Source: Paenibacillus lacisoli
GTDB lineage: Bacteria > Bacillota > Bacilli > Paenibacillales > Paenibacillaceae
NCBI RefSeq assembly: GCF_030580655.1
Contig: NZ_JAUQTB010000003.1
Coordinates: 62,001-126,000 of the forward strand
DNA length: 64,000 nucleotides
Direction: 5' to 3'
Part shown: positions 54,827 through 63,522 of the stretch, in pieces
Position numbering within the stretch: position 1 is the stretch's first letter
Layout: each line of letters starts with the position of its first letter
The notes under the pieces: generated by a model
Databases searched by the model: none
What the model was told of the DNA's origin: nothing
What the model saw: only the letters and a program-made list of their open reading frames with translations
Program-made: the position numbers and the translations under genes

Positions 54827-55960
54827 ATGCATACCGAAGAATCCATCCAGCGGGCCATTGAACATATTGAACAGCATTTGAATGATCCTCCGTTCCTGTC
54901 TCTAGAAGAGATCAGCGGGGCTGCGGCCATGTCCGTGCCCAATTTATATCGTCAGTTCTATGCCCTGACCGGTCACCCCGTTAAGGAGTACATTCGCAAA
55001 CGCAGAACCAGCGAGGCGGCCAGTTTGCTGCGACAGACGAGCCTTTCCTCCAAGGAGATCGGCTACCGCAGCGGATTTGATACGTATCAGACCTTCACGA
55101 AGACGTTCAAAAAGTATACGGGTTTGACGCCCGGCATGTACCGCAAAGCAGAAATCATCTACAGCTTCGAGTGTATCCGCCTGCAGGAGCGTTATGATTA
55201 TCTGGAGAACCGGCATGTTACGGAACGTTTTCCTGATGTCAAAGTCATTCATTTGCCTGTCCAGCATGGAGTGGGGTATTTCCATATTTCCGAGTGTGAA
55301 GAAGGGATCGAGGCGGAGGCTTATCAACGATTCCAGACAATTCTGATGGAACACCATATCCAAGTGAATACCTGTAGAATATTCGGCTGGAACGTGGATC
55401 TTGATGATTCCCCTCTGCCTCACGGCTATCAGCTGGTGGCAGTGGAGCAAAACAAGCCTGCGCTTGGCCAGGAGCTTGCCGGGCTGTCGCCTGTTCAGAT
55501 TCCTGGAGGTACTTATGCTGTAACTTGGGTTCGATCCGGTGCGAGCGAAGAGATTGTAGAGGCATGGAACAGGCTTTTATCGGAGTGGCTTCCGCTCAGC
55601 GTTTTTGAATGGGGGGATCATGGACTGCTTGAGGAATTCCAGGTATTCAACAGCCAGGTCTCCAGAATGAAGCTGTATCTCCCCGTTCAGCGTTCGCAGG
55701 ACAAGGAGACACTGGAAGTCAGGCAGCGTGAGCAGCTGCGTGTGATGGTATTCCGGGCAGAGGAAAACGAGGGTTTCCTGCAGGCAGATCAGGAGGCTGT
55801 TCAGTGGTTATCAGAACAAGGCTGGAGGGGAGATTCCTGCCTGCAGGTGCTGATTAGCAGCACACAGGAGTGGAGCACGGCTTATATCGAGCAGCAGGTG
55901 ACTGTGGAATGCTGCATACCCGTAAGGTTATGTAATCAGGAACAGGAGGCAGGAGAATGA
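54827..55960 (+). CDS. AraC-family regulator with GyrI-like effector domain
   Basis: A 377-residue regulator: N-terminal AraC helix-turn-helix pair (SLEEISGAAAMSVPNLYRQFYALTG-type helix 1, and KEIGYRSGFDTYQTFTKTFKKYTG-type helix 2, about 1-105) followed by a GyrI/SOUL-like small-molecule binding domain (about 140-290) of the Rob/BmrR sort and a C-terminal extension. It probably activates a stress or drug response. AAAGGAAC precedes the ATG. The next gene overlaps its stop by four bases, so the two are one operon. Confidence 0.9.
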   Translation: MHTEESIQRAIEHIEQHLNDPPFLSLEEISGAAAMSVPNLYRQFYALTGHPVKEYIRKRRTSEAASLLRQTSLSSKEIGYRSGFDTYQTFTKTFKKYTGLTPGMYRKAEIIYSFECIRLQERYDYLENRHVTERFPDVKVIHLPVQHGVGYFHISECEEGIEAEAYQRFQTILMEHHIQVNTCRIFGWNVDLDDSPLPHGYQLVAVEQNKPALGQELAGLSPVQIPGGTYAVTWVRSGASEEIVEAWNRLLSEWLPLSVFEWGDHGLLEEFQVFNSQVSRMKLYLPVQRSQDKETLEVRQREQLRVMVFRAEENEGFLQADQEAVQWLSEQGWRGDSCLQVLISSTQEWSTAYIEQQVTVECCIPVRLCNQEQEAGE

Positions 55961-56463
55961 GCGAGGTGCCTAAGAGCAGTGTTTTTCCGGAAGGTTACCG
56001 CCCGGTTGTTATACCTAGAGCGTTAAAAATAATAATGGGAGGCCAAAAAATGAGCGAACAGCAGCAGCCTGTGCAGCATGACCGCAGGAAGACAAGTCCT
56101 GTGAAAAACAAGGTAGGGGGTGTATTTGTTCCGGTGACAGATATTCAGAGATCCCGCAGCTGGTATTGTCAGGTGCTGGGGTTGAATGAAACGGACTGCG
56201 AAATTATGAACGGTCATCTGTGTCCGCTGCCGATGGAGGGAACCGGGCTTATTCTTGACACGATGCCCAAGTGGGGAGGAGACCGGCCGGAGGGGGCTCC
56301 GCCTACAGAGACGCCAGCCTTCATGCTTCTGACCGAGGATATCGAAGCCTCGCTCGCGTATTTGAGAGCGATCGGAGCCGATGTTGTCACAGAAATTGAA
56401 CATGATCATTGGTTTGTAGTAAAGGACCCTGACGGGAACAAGCTGATGATCTGCCGCGGGTAA
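55957..56463 (+). CDS. VOC-family (glyoxalase/dioxygenase superfamily) protein
   Basis: A 168-residue protein with one vicinal-oxygen-chelate fold: VGGVFVPVTDIQRSRSWYCQVLGL in the first half and DHWFVVKDPDGNKLMICRG at the end. Members are metal-dependent lyases, dioxygenases or binding proteins for resistance. The ATG at 55957 overlaps the AraC gene stop and has AGGAGG seven bases upstream. An internal ATG at 56050 also has GGGAGG and would give 137 residues; the 31 residues before it lack family similarity. Co-transcribed with the AraC regulator. Confidence 0.85.
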   Translation: MSEVPKSSVFPEGYRPVVIPRALKIIMGGQKMSEQQQPVQHDRRKTSPVKNKVGGVFVPVTDIQRSRSWYCQVLGLNETDCEIMNGHLCPLPMEGTGLILDTMPKWGGDRPEGAPPTETPAFMLLTEDIEASLAYLRAIGADVVTEIEHDHWFVVKDPDGNKLMICRG

Positions 56464-56547
56464 TAGCTGTTTATGAATGCAGCATCTCTCTCGTTGCAGC
56501 ATCCATAATGTAGGTCTTAGAGTTACACACATAAAGGAGCCGTTCAC

Positions 56548-57033
56548 ATGCAGAAACAATTAGAGCAGGCTGTAGAGCTGAGGAAAAAAGGAGATCTTGC
56601 GGCCTCGAATCAGCTGCTGCTGGAGCTGGTGCAAACATACCCGGAAGATGCTCAGATCCAATATCAATGTGCCTGGAGCTTTGACGTAATGGGCGAGGAG
56701 AGGGCAGCAGTTCCCTATTACGAACGTGCAATCCGTCTGGGATTAACGGGAGAGGATCTGGAAGGGGCATTATTAGGACTGGGCAGCACCTACCGGACAC
56801 TGGCTCAATACGAGAAATCCGCAGAGGTTTTCCGCAAAGGCATGGAACAGTTCCCCGGGCATCAGGCACTCCAGGTCTTCTATGCCATGACCCTCTACAA
56901 TCTCCAGCGGCATGAGGAGGCGATGCAAATTTTGTTAACGTGTCTTGCAGAAACTTCGCAGGAGCAGAGCATTCAAGATTACGCGAAGGCTATTCGGTTT
57001 TATGCTGACAAGCTGGATCAGGTGTGGGAGTAG
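56548..57033 (+). CDS. Tetratricopeptide repeat protein
   Basis: A 161-residue soluble protein made of about four TPR-like helix pairs: AVELRKKGDLAASNQLLLEL, CAWSFDVMGEERAAVPYYERA, GSTYRTLAQYEKSAEVFRKG and AMTLYNLQRHEEAMQILLTC. Probably a protein-binding scaffold; partner unknown. AAAGGAG precedes the ATG and a bidirectional terminator separates it from the convergent helicase gene. Confidence 0.9.
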   Translation: MQKQLEQAVELRKKGDLAASNQLLLELVQTYPEDAQIQYQCAWSFDVMGEERAAVPYYERAIRLGLTGEDLEGALLGLGSTYRTLAQYEKSAEVFRKGMEQFPGHQALQVFYAMTLYNLQRHEEAMQILLTCLAETSQEQSIQDYAKAIRFYADKLDQVWE

Positions 57034-57045
57034 TCTTTAAATTAT

Positions 57046-57089
57046 AAAAAGCCGAAGAAGAGCAGATAACCGCTCTTCTTCGGCTTTTT
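57046..57089. terminator. Bidirectional terminator
   Basis: AAAAAGCCGAAGAAGAGC and its exact complement flank an 8-nt loop between the convergent TPR and helicase genes. Confidence 0.92.
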
Positions 57090-57096
57090 GCAGTAC

Positions 57097-58545
57097 TCAC
57101 TTATTTTTGCCGGGGCGAACCTTTAACAGCTTGCCCTTGACGGTTGTATTCTTCATCATCTCCAAGACCCGCGGTCCTTTGCCGTTCAGAATCTCAACAT
57201 CAGTCACGTTATCCAGAATCGTAATAATGCCGATGTCATCGGCAGTGATTCCGTCCAGTTTGGCAATCGTCCCTACGAAATCTACCGCACGCAGCTTTTT
57301 CTTCTTGCCGCCGTTGAAGTTCAGCTTCATAATCTGCTGGTTTAGCTGCTCCCGCTTATCCTTTTTCAGAACCGGGCCGATCTTGAGTTTCTGTTCGAAG
57401 GCTTCCCGGTGACGGTCGACTTCATCTTCGGTTGGCGGCTCCTCCCGCGGAATGGAAAATCCAATATAGGTCTCAATCTCCGCTAATCGCTGCTGGTCTC
57501 GTGGAGTGATAAGGGTGATGGCTCGGCCGCTTTTGCCTGCACGTCCGGTACGTCCGGTGCGGTGCACATAGCTCTCCTTCTCCAGCGGAATATCATAATT
57601 AATGACATGGGTAATATTCGTGATATCAATCCCGCGGGCGGCCACATCCGTGGCAATCAGATAGCGGAACTGCCCTCTCCGGAAAGCATTCATCACCTCA
57701 AAGCGCTCGTCCTGCTCCATGCCCCCATGAATCCGGTCACACGGATAACCCAGATCCTTCAGCTGCCGGAACAGCTGATCGACATGCTCCTGGGTACGGC
57801 AGAACATAATACAGCTGTCCGGATTCTCAACCACCAGCAGCTTCTGCAGCAGTCCCAGCTTGTCCTTCTCTGCGGTCTGAATCAGGGCGTGCTCAATGGT
57901 GGCAGTCGTTAAGCCGCTGGCCTGGATTTCAATTTCAACAGGATGATCCATGTATTTGCGGGACAGCTCGGCGACATTGTCTGGGAAGGTTGCTGAGAAC
58001 AGCATCGTAACCCGGTCCGCGGGCAGTGCCTGAATAATGGACTCTACCTGCTCGATAAAGCCCATATTCAGCATCTCGTCCGCCTCGTCAATGACGAGAT
58101 AGGCAATCCGGTTCAGCGGCAGGGTACCTCGATCTATGTGATCTAACACCCTACCCGGTGTACCAACCACCATATGGGTCCTCTGCTTCAACTCCGCTTT
58201 TTGCATATGAAAGGGATGTCTTCCGTACAGGGGTGTGGATTTAATCCGCTTGAACCGCCCGATATTCATAATGTCCTCGTTAACCTGAAGGGCCAATTCA
58301 CGCGTGGGTGTCAGAATGAGGGCCTGCGGCTTATTTTCATTCCAATCGACCTGCTCGCACAGCGGAATGCCGTAGGCGGCGGTTTTGCCGCTTCCCGTCT
58401 GTGATTTGACGACAAGGTCTTTATTCTTCAGGGCAACCGGAATCACTTTGGACTGAACTTCAGTAGGTGTCTCGTACCCCAGGCCTTTCAGTGCTCTCAG
58501 GATTTCTTCTCCCAGAGGGTAATCTGTAAAATGCTCTGCACTCAT
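57097..58545 (-). CDS. dbpA: DEAD-box ATP-dependent RNA helicase DbpA (YxiN)
   Basis: A 482-residue RNA helicase. Helicase motifs in order: [12 protein letters not shown] (I), PTRELALQ (Ia), TPGRVLDHI (Ib), VIDEADEML (II), FSATFPD (III), [13 protein letters not shown] (IV), [10 protein letters not shown] (V) and [10 protein letters not shown] (VI). A C-terminal RNA-recognition domain of DbpA type (about 405-480, [20 protein letters not shown]) binds 23S rRNA hairpin 92 and directs the enzyme to large-subunit assembly. Length equals Bacillus YxiN. Start at 58545; single-gene transcript. Confidence 0.94.
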   Translation of the reverse strand: MSAEHFTDYPLGEEILRALKGLGYETPTEVQSKVIPVALKNKDLVVKSQTGSGKTAAYGIPLCEQVDWNENKPQALILTPTRELALQVNEDIMNIGRFKRIKSTPLYGRHPFHMQKAELKQRTHMVVGTPGRVLDHIDRGTLPLNRIAYLVIDEADEMLNMGFIEQVESIIQALPADRVTMLFSATFPDNVAELSRKYMDHPVEIEIQASGLTTATIEHALIQTAEKDKLGLLQKLLVVENPDSCIMFCRTQEHVDQLFRQLKDLGYPCDRIHGGMEQDERFEVMNAFRRGQFRYLIATDVAARGIDITNITHVINYDIPLEKESYVHRTGRTGRAGKSGRAITLITPRDQQRLAEIETYIGFSIPREEPPTEDEVDRHREAFEQKLKIGPVLKKDKREQLNQQIMKLNFNGGKKKKLRAVDFVGTIAKLDGITADDIGIITILDNVTDVEILNGKGPRVLEMMKNTTVKGKLLKVRPGKNK

Positions 58546-58620
58546 GTAAAACCTCTTCTGCGTTAGATTTAGTTACCTATACATATTGATTGGCGGGACG
58601 TCCATTGTATATGCATTTTA

Positions 58621-59733
58621 TTATACTCCAGTTCGGTGGTGAATCTTCTGCTTTTTCGTGTAAGTGCTGTTTCTGCCCCCTTTGCGAGTCTTGAGGGATA
58701 CCAGCGCATAGCCGACGAAGAAGATCGTGCAGGCGATGTAGACAGCTATAATAGAAGGAAGCAGGAGGAGCACCACTGCAGCCAACCCCAGTACAGCCAA
58801 ATGATAACCGAGCAGACGATACGTACCTCGGGCCGCGTTCTTCTTCAGCGGATGGAAGATCACCAGTACAGAGACGACATACAGGCCCAAACCCGCCAGC
58901 GCCAGCCAGGCAAAGCCGGGAAGCTCGAGTTCGCGATTGAAGGCGTAACGAACCACATTCGATGTAATACCCAGCGACATAAATGTAAATAAGTGACCAT
59001 AGATAATCGATTGTCCGGAGCTGGTGCGCTCTTCCTGTGCCGCTGCCTCGGATGATTCAAAGTAATGCCACCAGATGGCTACAGCAATCAGGAATCCCAG
59101 CAGTAGGACAATTCCTGACTCCACGGTAATGGAGTGATCACGGATGGTATCTACCATCACAAGAATAAGTTCACCCAGCAATATAATGGTAGCCAGACCG
59201 TAACGTTCCATCAGGTGGTGGTGATGAACCGGTAATTTCCGCAGCTGGTGCCTTCCGATCAGTGGAAGCAGAATATCGAGGAAGATGCCGAGATATAGAA
59301 CGTAGAATTTGGCCATGCCCGGAAACAGAACGGAGCTGAAGCTGATGAAAGACCCGATCAGGAAACTAATACAGAGATATCGGGCAACTTGACGGGATAC
59401 GCCATCCCGCACCCGCCATATTCTTGCATACATGAACACGGTGGATAAGCGAATACCGACATAACCGAGCATGAAGAAGAGGTAGTGTGCTTCAAAATCA
59501 ATGTTAATATGAGCTGCCATGAGAATGACGAATACCATTTGTACAAAATAGACGATACGTTCTGTCGTGTTATCCTGCCCGAAGCGATTAACATATACAG
59601 TAAACCCGGTCCAGGCCCACCATAACGGAATGAAAATCAGCGGGTATTTGATAATGGCATCCCATGAAATGTGGCCTCCGTGAGCCTCGGCAAGAATATG
59701 GGTTGCCATCGAGACAGCGGCGACATAGATCAA
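58621..59733 (-). CDS. ltrA: Low-temperature-requirement A (LtrA) family protein, start lost or unusual
   Basis: An integral membrane protein with about ten helices and the LtrA features HLMERYGLATIILLGELIL and HISWDAIIKYPLIFIPLWWAW. The listed start is a TTG (59733) without a ribosome binding site. Family-like coding sequence continues upstream in frame as KPIHPKKVTWLELFYDL, back to about 59781, but no ATG, GTG or TTG occurs there before the stop further up. Deleting one T near 59782 would place a TTG behind AAGGGAG. Function unknown; named for growth of Listeria in the cold. Confidence 0.75.
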   Translation of the reverse strand: MIYVAAVSMATHILAEAHGGHISWDAIIKYPLIFIPLWWAWTGFTVYVNRFGQDNTTERIVYFVQMVFVILMAAHINIDFEAHYLFFMLGYVGIRLSTVFMYARIWRVRDGVSRQVARYLCISFLIGSFISFSSVLFPGMAKFYVLYLGIFLDILLPLIGRHQLRKLPVHHHHLMERYGLATIILLGELILVMVDTIRDHSITVESGIVLLLGFLIAVAIWWHYFESSEAAAQEERTSSGQSIIYGHLFTFMSLGITSNVVRYAFNRELELPGFAWLALAGLGLYVVSVLVIFHPLKKNAARGTYRLLGYHLAVLGLAAVVLLLLPSIIAVYIACTIFFVGYALVSLKTRKGGRNSTYTKKQKIHHRTGV

Positions 59734-59946
59734 ATCGTAGAACAGCTCCAGCCAGGTTACTTTTTTTGGATGAATAGGCTTACAACTCCCTTCAGTAATA
59801 TCTGCAATGGGTGAGATTTTCTTCGGGGATAGCCTAAATTCCTTTATTTATGGGTATCAATTCAAAGTGCTTCGGAAGAAGGGCCTGATCAAGTACGATA
59901 TCCGGTGGCTGAACGAGCTGATGGAGCAAGTGAGATCCATGGAGAA

Positions 59947-60798
59947 TCAATTACCAATGAACGCTTCTTGGTAGATGTCGTGAACCATGTCCAGTACTGC
60001 ACGGCGTTGCTCTGTGAATTTCAGCGAGGCCGCCTTTCCCTTGATCAGGAATGAGCCGCTGGGTACACTGCGTGTACTGCTGAATGCAGCGTCATACAGC
60101 AGAGAAGCTCCTCGGCCGGGATGAGGGAAGAACAGTTTCATAATCATCTTCATATAGATGGGAAGCCCGGAATCTTTATCTTTCCTGAGGGTGTTATTGC
60201 CTCCGGGATCAACACTGAGCAGGCGGAATCCTTCATGGGCAAGCTGGCCGGCAAGCTCCTCTGTCCATAGGGAGAGGGCAAGCTTAGTGGTAGCGTAGGG
60301 GCCGAACAGTCTTTTAAATTGAGGGGGGTGGGCCAAATGAGCAGGATCAAAATGCCTGACAGTCTTGATGATGCTGGATGACGTGTTGACCACGGTTCGC
60401 ATGGAACCCTTCCCTAGCAGTTCTTTGAGCTCCATCAAAATGATATAAGGCGCCACTATCTGCACGTCAAAATGCTTTTCCCGGCCCTGCTTGGTCAGAA
60501 TCAGCTCCGGAAAGCTGCCGCCTGCGTTATTGAACAGCACGTCAATTTTATTTTCCGAGGCCTTGATCTGCTGCAATGCTGCCTTCAGGCTGTCAAAGTC
60601 ACTGAGATCGGCCTGATAAACGCGCAGGCTCCCCTGCTCAAGACTTCGGTTGATCTGCTCATTGTCGTTGTTATACAAGGAGCGGTTCAGGGCGATAATG
60701 TTCCAGCCCTCCTGCAGCAGACACCGCGTCAGTTCCAGTCCGATGCCTTTATTGGCTCCAGTAATCAGGGCTGTTTTATTGTGTTTAAATGTAGACAT
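59947..60798 (-). CDS. Short-chain dehydrogenase/reductase
   Basis: A 283-residue SDR enzyme: cofactor loop TALITGANKGIGLEL, YQADLSDFDSL, NNAGGSFPE, catalytic Ser (VVNTSSSI) and Tyr/Lys in GPYATTKLALSLWTEEL. Similar to retinol-dehydrogenase/light-dependent protochlorophyllide-reductase-like SDRs; substrate unknown. The ATG at 60798 has AAAGGGGA at good spacing; the longer frame to 60867 runs through the promoter. It is divergent from a MerR regulator and is its likely target. Confidence 0.9.
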   Translation of the reverse strand: MSTFKHNKTALITGANKGIGLELTRCLLQEGWNIIALNRSLYNNDNEQINRSLEQGSLRVYQADLSDFDSLKAALQQIKASENKIDVLFNNAGGSFPELILTKQGREKHFDVQIVAPYIILMELKELLGKGSMRTVVNTSSSIIKTVRHFDPAHLAHPPQFKRLFGPYATTKLALSLWTEELAGQLAHEGFRLLSVDPGGNNTLRKDKDSGLPIYMKMIMKLFFPHPGRGASLLYDAAFSSTRSVPSGSFLIKGKAASLKFTEQRRAVLDMVHDIYQEAFIGN

Positions 60799-60838
60799 AT
60801 CGTATCCCCTTTGCTTGATTTCATGATCATAGTCACAG

Positions 60839-60867
60839 TCTATAAGTTGGAGTTGACTCCAAGTCAA
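60839..60867 (-). promoter_or_regulatory. SDR promoter with MerR operator
   Basis: On the minus strand TTGACT (60862-60867) and TATAGA (60839-60844) are 17 bp apart. The spacer region carries the palindrome TTGGAGTTGACTCCAA (60847-60862), like sites bound by AdhR/NmlR-type MerR proteins. Confidence 0.65.
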
Positions 60868-60904
60868 GAATGTTTTTATATAGAGCTAAAAGGGGGAGAG
60901 AAAC

Positions 60905-61348
60905 ATGGCTCAATCCAGTTTGTTATCCATTAAGGAAGCCGCAGAACAATCCGGTCTGACGGAGGACACCATCCGTTATTATGAGAAAATTGGGCTTCTA
61001 CCGCGGGCAGCGCGCAAGTCTAACGGCCATCGTACCTACACGGATGATAATATTGAGGTTATGAAGCTGATTGTCTGTATGCGCAAAACAGGGATGCCTC
61101 TGGAAGATATGAAGCCTTATTTGCGCTTGACGATTATGGATGACATCAAGAAGTTCCCGGACCTGCTGGAGAATATTCTGGCCTATCGGCAAAGTATCCT
61201 GGAGCAAATGGCGTCTCTTCAGCTGATCGTTGATTTTATTGATGTCCATTTGGAGAGCGAAGGCTCCCGGCAGGAGGACTGCGGGAATAACACCGGTCTT
61301 CCTGAAATCCGAAGAAAGCGCAAAAAGACGGCCTTCTCCGTAAAATAA
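60905..61348 (+). CDS. MerR-family transcriptional regulator (NmlR/AdhR-like)
   Basis: A 147-residue activator with N-terminal winged helix LSIKEAAEQSGLTEDTIRYYEKIGLL, NGHRTYTDDNIEVMKLI and a coiled-coil dimer helix (about 80-120). This size fits the NmlR/AdhR group that senses aldehydes. A single Cys is in the wing region (LIVCMRKTGMP) and another near the C-terminus. AAAGGGGGAG-type ribosome binding site. Divergent from the SDR gene across a matching palindrome. Confidence 0.9.
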   Translation: MAQSSLLSIKEAAEQSGLTEDTIRYYEKIGLLPRAARKSNGHRTYTDDNIEVMKLIVCMRKTGMPLEDMKPYLRLTIMDDIKKFPDLLENILAYRQSILEQMASLQLIVDFIDVHLESEGSRQEDCGNNTGLPEIRRKRKKTAFSVK

Positions 61349-61597
61349 TGAAGAAAGCCGCCTGTCTTTCGATTTGCCTGAAGTGATCTAGAAATTAAGC
61401 CGGCCAAACGTAGCGTCGGCTTTGGTGGTGGCTCTGCTGGCGGCATTGACAGCGTCCAACTGGAGCACATAGTCATAGTGCCGGACATAATAGCCAGGCT
61501 GGCTGTAGGATTGCAGTGACACTTTGGTACTGTCGGCCAAGCCCGGATTGGACAGGAAGGTAGCATCTGCCTTGTAGGTCTCCGTATTCGAGAAGGC

Positions 61598-63256
61598 TTA
61601 GAGTATGATTTTATTGCTGCTATTCCGCTTCAGGAAATATCCTGGCCAGTTGATGGCCTCCAGCGAAATTCCTGACGAGGAAGCCAAGCCGGGAACGACC
61701 CGAAACTGGGCATCCAGGGCAGGAGTGACATTAGCGTCAATACGTGCCGTGAAGTTGGAGTGGCGGACATAATAAGTCGGGTAGTTATAGGATGTGAACT
61801 GGCTGTAGCCCACGGCCTCAGGCGCGGAAGGGCCCAGCATTTTGACTTCGTGAAGGGTCGGAGTATACCAGTTATTCGGATTATTCCACAGTACGGCATT
61901 GACCAGATTAATCCGGACATACCTGGCAGTAAAATGTACAGCATCCGTGGTGAAGCCATAAGTGGTATTGCCTGTCCGGTCTATTGTCGAGTAATTCACG
62001 CCGTCGTTGCTAATCTCGATTTTGTATTTGTAATAGGCTTCGGAGCCTTTGTACATGAACCAGGACGTATCAATCTCGGTGATAGTCTTCGGTGAGCCGA
62101 AGTCCACCTGCCACCAGGAAGGCCAGGAACTCGAGGAGGCTGCCCATGAGGTCTGGTAATTACCGTCATTGGCACTGGCTGCAGGAGAACCGGACGCTGC
62201 GGAGCTGGCTGAAGCTGTCTTGCCTGAGGCATGGTTGATTAGTGAGGGCAGGTTAATGCTGCCGGTAACGGCATCGATGCTCCACTGGCTGTACCACTCC
62301 AAGGTGGCTGTGCCGCTGCTGTCATTTAGCGTGAGCGGCAGCCAGATATGTTTGTGATCGCTCAGATTCAGAGGGTTCCAGCGGTCTCCCATATAAATAT
62401 AGGAGGTCGTATTGCTGCCTGTGATGGTCGCAATATCATGGATTTGCGAGCCGAAAGCCGAAGGATTGCCGAATGGGGATAATGCTGACCATGTCCCTGT
62501 CATGGAAGCCGCTGTAGCATAGGCGCCCTGATTCGGGTACCATCCGGATGCCTGGGAGGTGAAGAGATAGTAGCGGCTGCCTTTCTTGACGACGGCCGGC
62601 GCTTCCCGGTATCCGTTCTCGAACTGCCAGCTTACAAACGAATCAATTCCGGTATAGCTTGCATTCATCTTGAAGATGGCCATTGTATCATTGGCACCGC
62701 CATTTTTGCGGGATGCGGAGATCAGGTAGCCGGTACCGTCGCTGTCTACAAATACCGTCATGTCTCTCGATTCATAATTCAGCGGGCGGAAGCTACCCTG
62801 ATAGGTGAAGTTACCGTTCGGTGTACTGCTTGTAGCCACGGCGACACGGGCCAGGCTGTAATCACTTCCGTTCTCGTAATGGGCCCACAGCACGTATTGT
62901 CCGGTGGAGGCATTATAGATGACTTTGGGACGTTCAATTTTGCTGGAATTCAGTTCTGCTGCAGAGTTCTTGGTCAGAATCGAATTACTGAATGTCCAGT
63001 TCTTGAGATCGGTGGAAGTATATACATTCACCCGGTCAAATGTGCCGTTCACGGCATGCTCGCCATACCAGTAATACGTACCGCCTACTTTGAGAATATT
63101 GCCGCTGTTCGCCTGAATGGGATTTCCGGCTGTGTCGAGCCAGTCTGTGCCGTTCGTTATACTCGCACTTGCCGCATGAGACTTACCGGGCGGGAATCCA
63201 AACATCGTCACAACTAACGTAAATACCAAAACCCATAACCAGCTTTTGCTCCTCAT
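61598..63256 (-). CDS. Secreted GH43 glycosidase with CBM32; AbfB domain cut by a nonsense codon
   Basis: A 552-residue secreted enzyme: signal peptide (1-29), five-bladed GH43 domain (about 33-335) with the general acid in YREAPAVVKKGSRYYLF, then an F5/8-type C (CBM32) module (about 345-485) and the first half of an AbfB/CBM42 beta-trefoil. Features RPKVIYNASTGQYVLWAHY and SRDMTVFVDSDGTGYLISAS recall exo-beta-1,3-galactanase-type GH43. After KIIL a TAA (61598-61600) stops translation, but AFSNTETYKADATFLSNPGL and YYVRHYDYVLQLDA continue in the same frame to a TAG at 61388. The full gene was therefore 622 residues. GGAGG precedes the ATG. The catalytic part is intact. Confidence 0.87.
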   Translation of the reverse strand: MRSKSWLWVLVFTLVVTMFGFPPGKSHAASASITNGTDWLDTAGNPIQANSGNILKVGGTYYWYGEHAVNGTFDRVNVYTSTDLKNWTFSNSILTKNSAAELNSSKIERPKVIYNASTGQYVLWAHYENGSDYSLARVAVATSSTPNGNFTYQGSFRPLNYESRDMTVFVDSDGTGYLISASRKNGGANDTMAIFKMNASYTGIDSFVSWQFENGYREAPAVVKKGSRYYLFTSQASGWYPNQGAYATAASMTGTWSALSPFGNPSAFGSQIHDIATITGSNTTSYIYMGDRWNPLNLSDHKHIWLPLTLNDSSGTATLEWYSQWSIDAVTGSINLPSLINHASGKTASASSAASGSPAASANDGNYQTSWAASSSSWPSWWQVDFGSPKTITEIDTSWFMYKGSEAYYKYKIEISNDGVNYSTIDRTGNTTYGFTTDAVHFTARYVRINLVNAVLWNNPNNWYTPTLHEVKMLGPSAPEAVGYSQFTSYNYPTYYVRHSNFTARIDANVTPALDAQFRVVPGLASSSGISLEAINWPGYFLKRNSSNKIIL

Positions 63257-63318
63257 TCCTTAACACCTCCCAATAGATTAGAAAGCACAGACCACCCAGG
63301 AGTATTTACAATTGTAAT

Positions 63319-63332
63319 GGTAAGCGATTTCA
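63319..63332 (-). promoter_or_regulatory. Weak cre-like box before the GH43 gene
   Basis: GGTAAGCGATTTCA contains the AAGCG core but departs from TGWAARCGYTWNCW at its first base and in the pyrimidine after CG. It lies 63 bp before the GH43 start. Tentative. Confidence 0.3.
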
Positions 63333-63459
63333 AAATAATTGTATCGAATGCTCCTTCAGGATCAAGTGAACATTCTGCATATCAGTGAACAGAACGGATT
63401 TAATCTGTCATTCGAGCGGATGAGCGATGTAATTGTTGGGAATTCGGTTGATTTTATAG

Positions 63460-63491
63460 AAAAGAAGCCGTTAATGTTAACGGCTTCTTTT
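63460..63491. terminator. Bidirectional terminator
   Basis: AAAAGAAGCCGTTAA-TG-TTAACGGCTTCTTTT is a perfect 15-bp hairpin 32 bp beyond the stop of the IF-3-like gene. Confidence 0.88.
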
Positions 63492-63522
63492 CCTAAGATG
63501 AAGACGGGGCAGCCAATTGCGA

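Noticed and set aside
59807..59974. A 55-residue plus-strand frame between the ltrA-like and SDR genes
   Set aside because: Its ATG has no ribosome binding site and the frame runs into the convergent SDR gene. The sequence (GLIKYDIRWLNELMEQV) looks protein-like, so it may be a gene remnant, but support is too thin.
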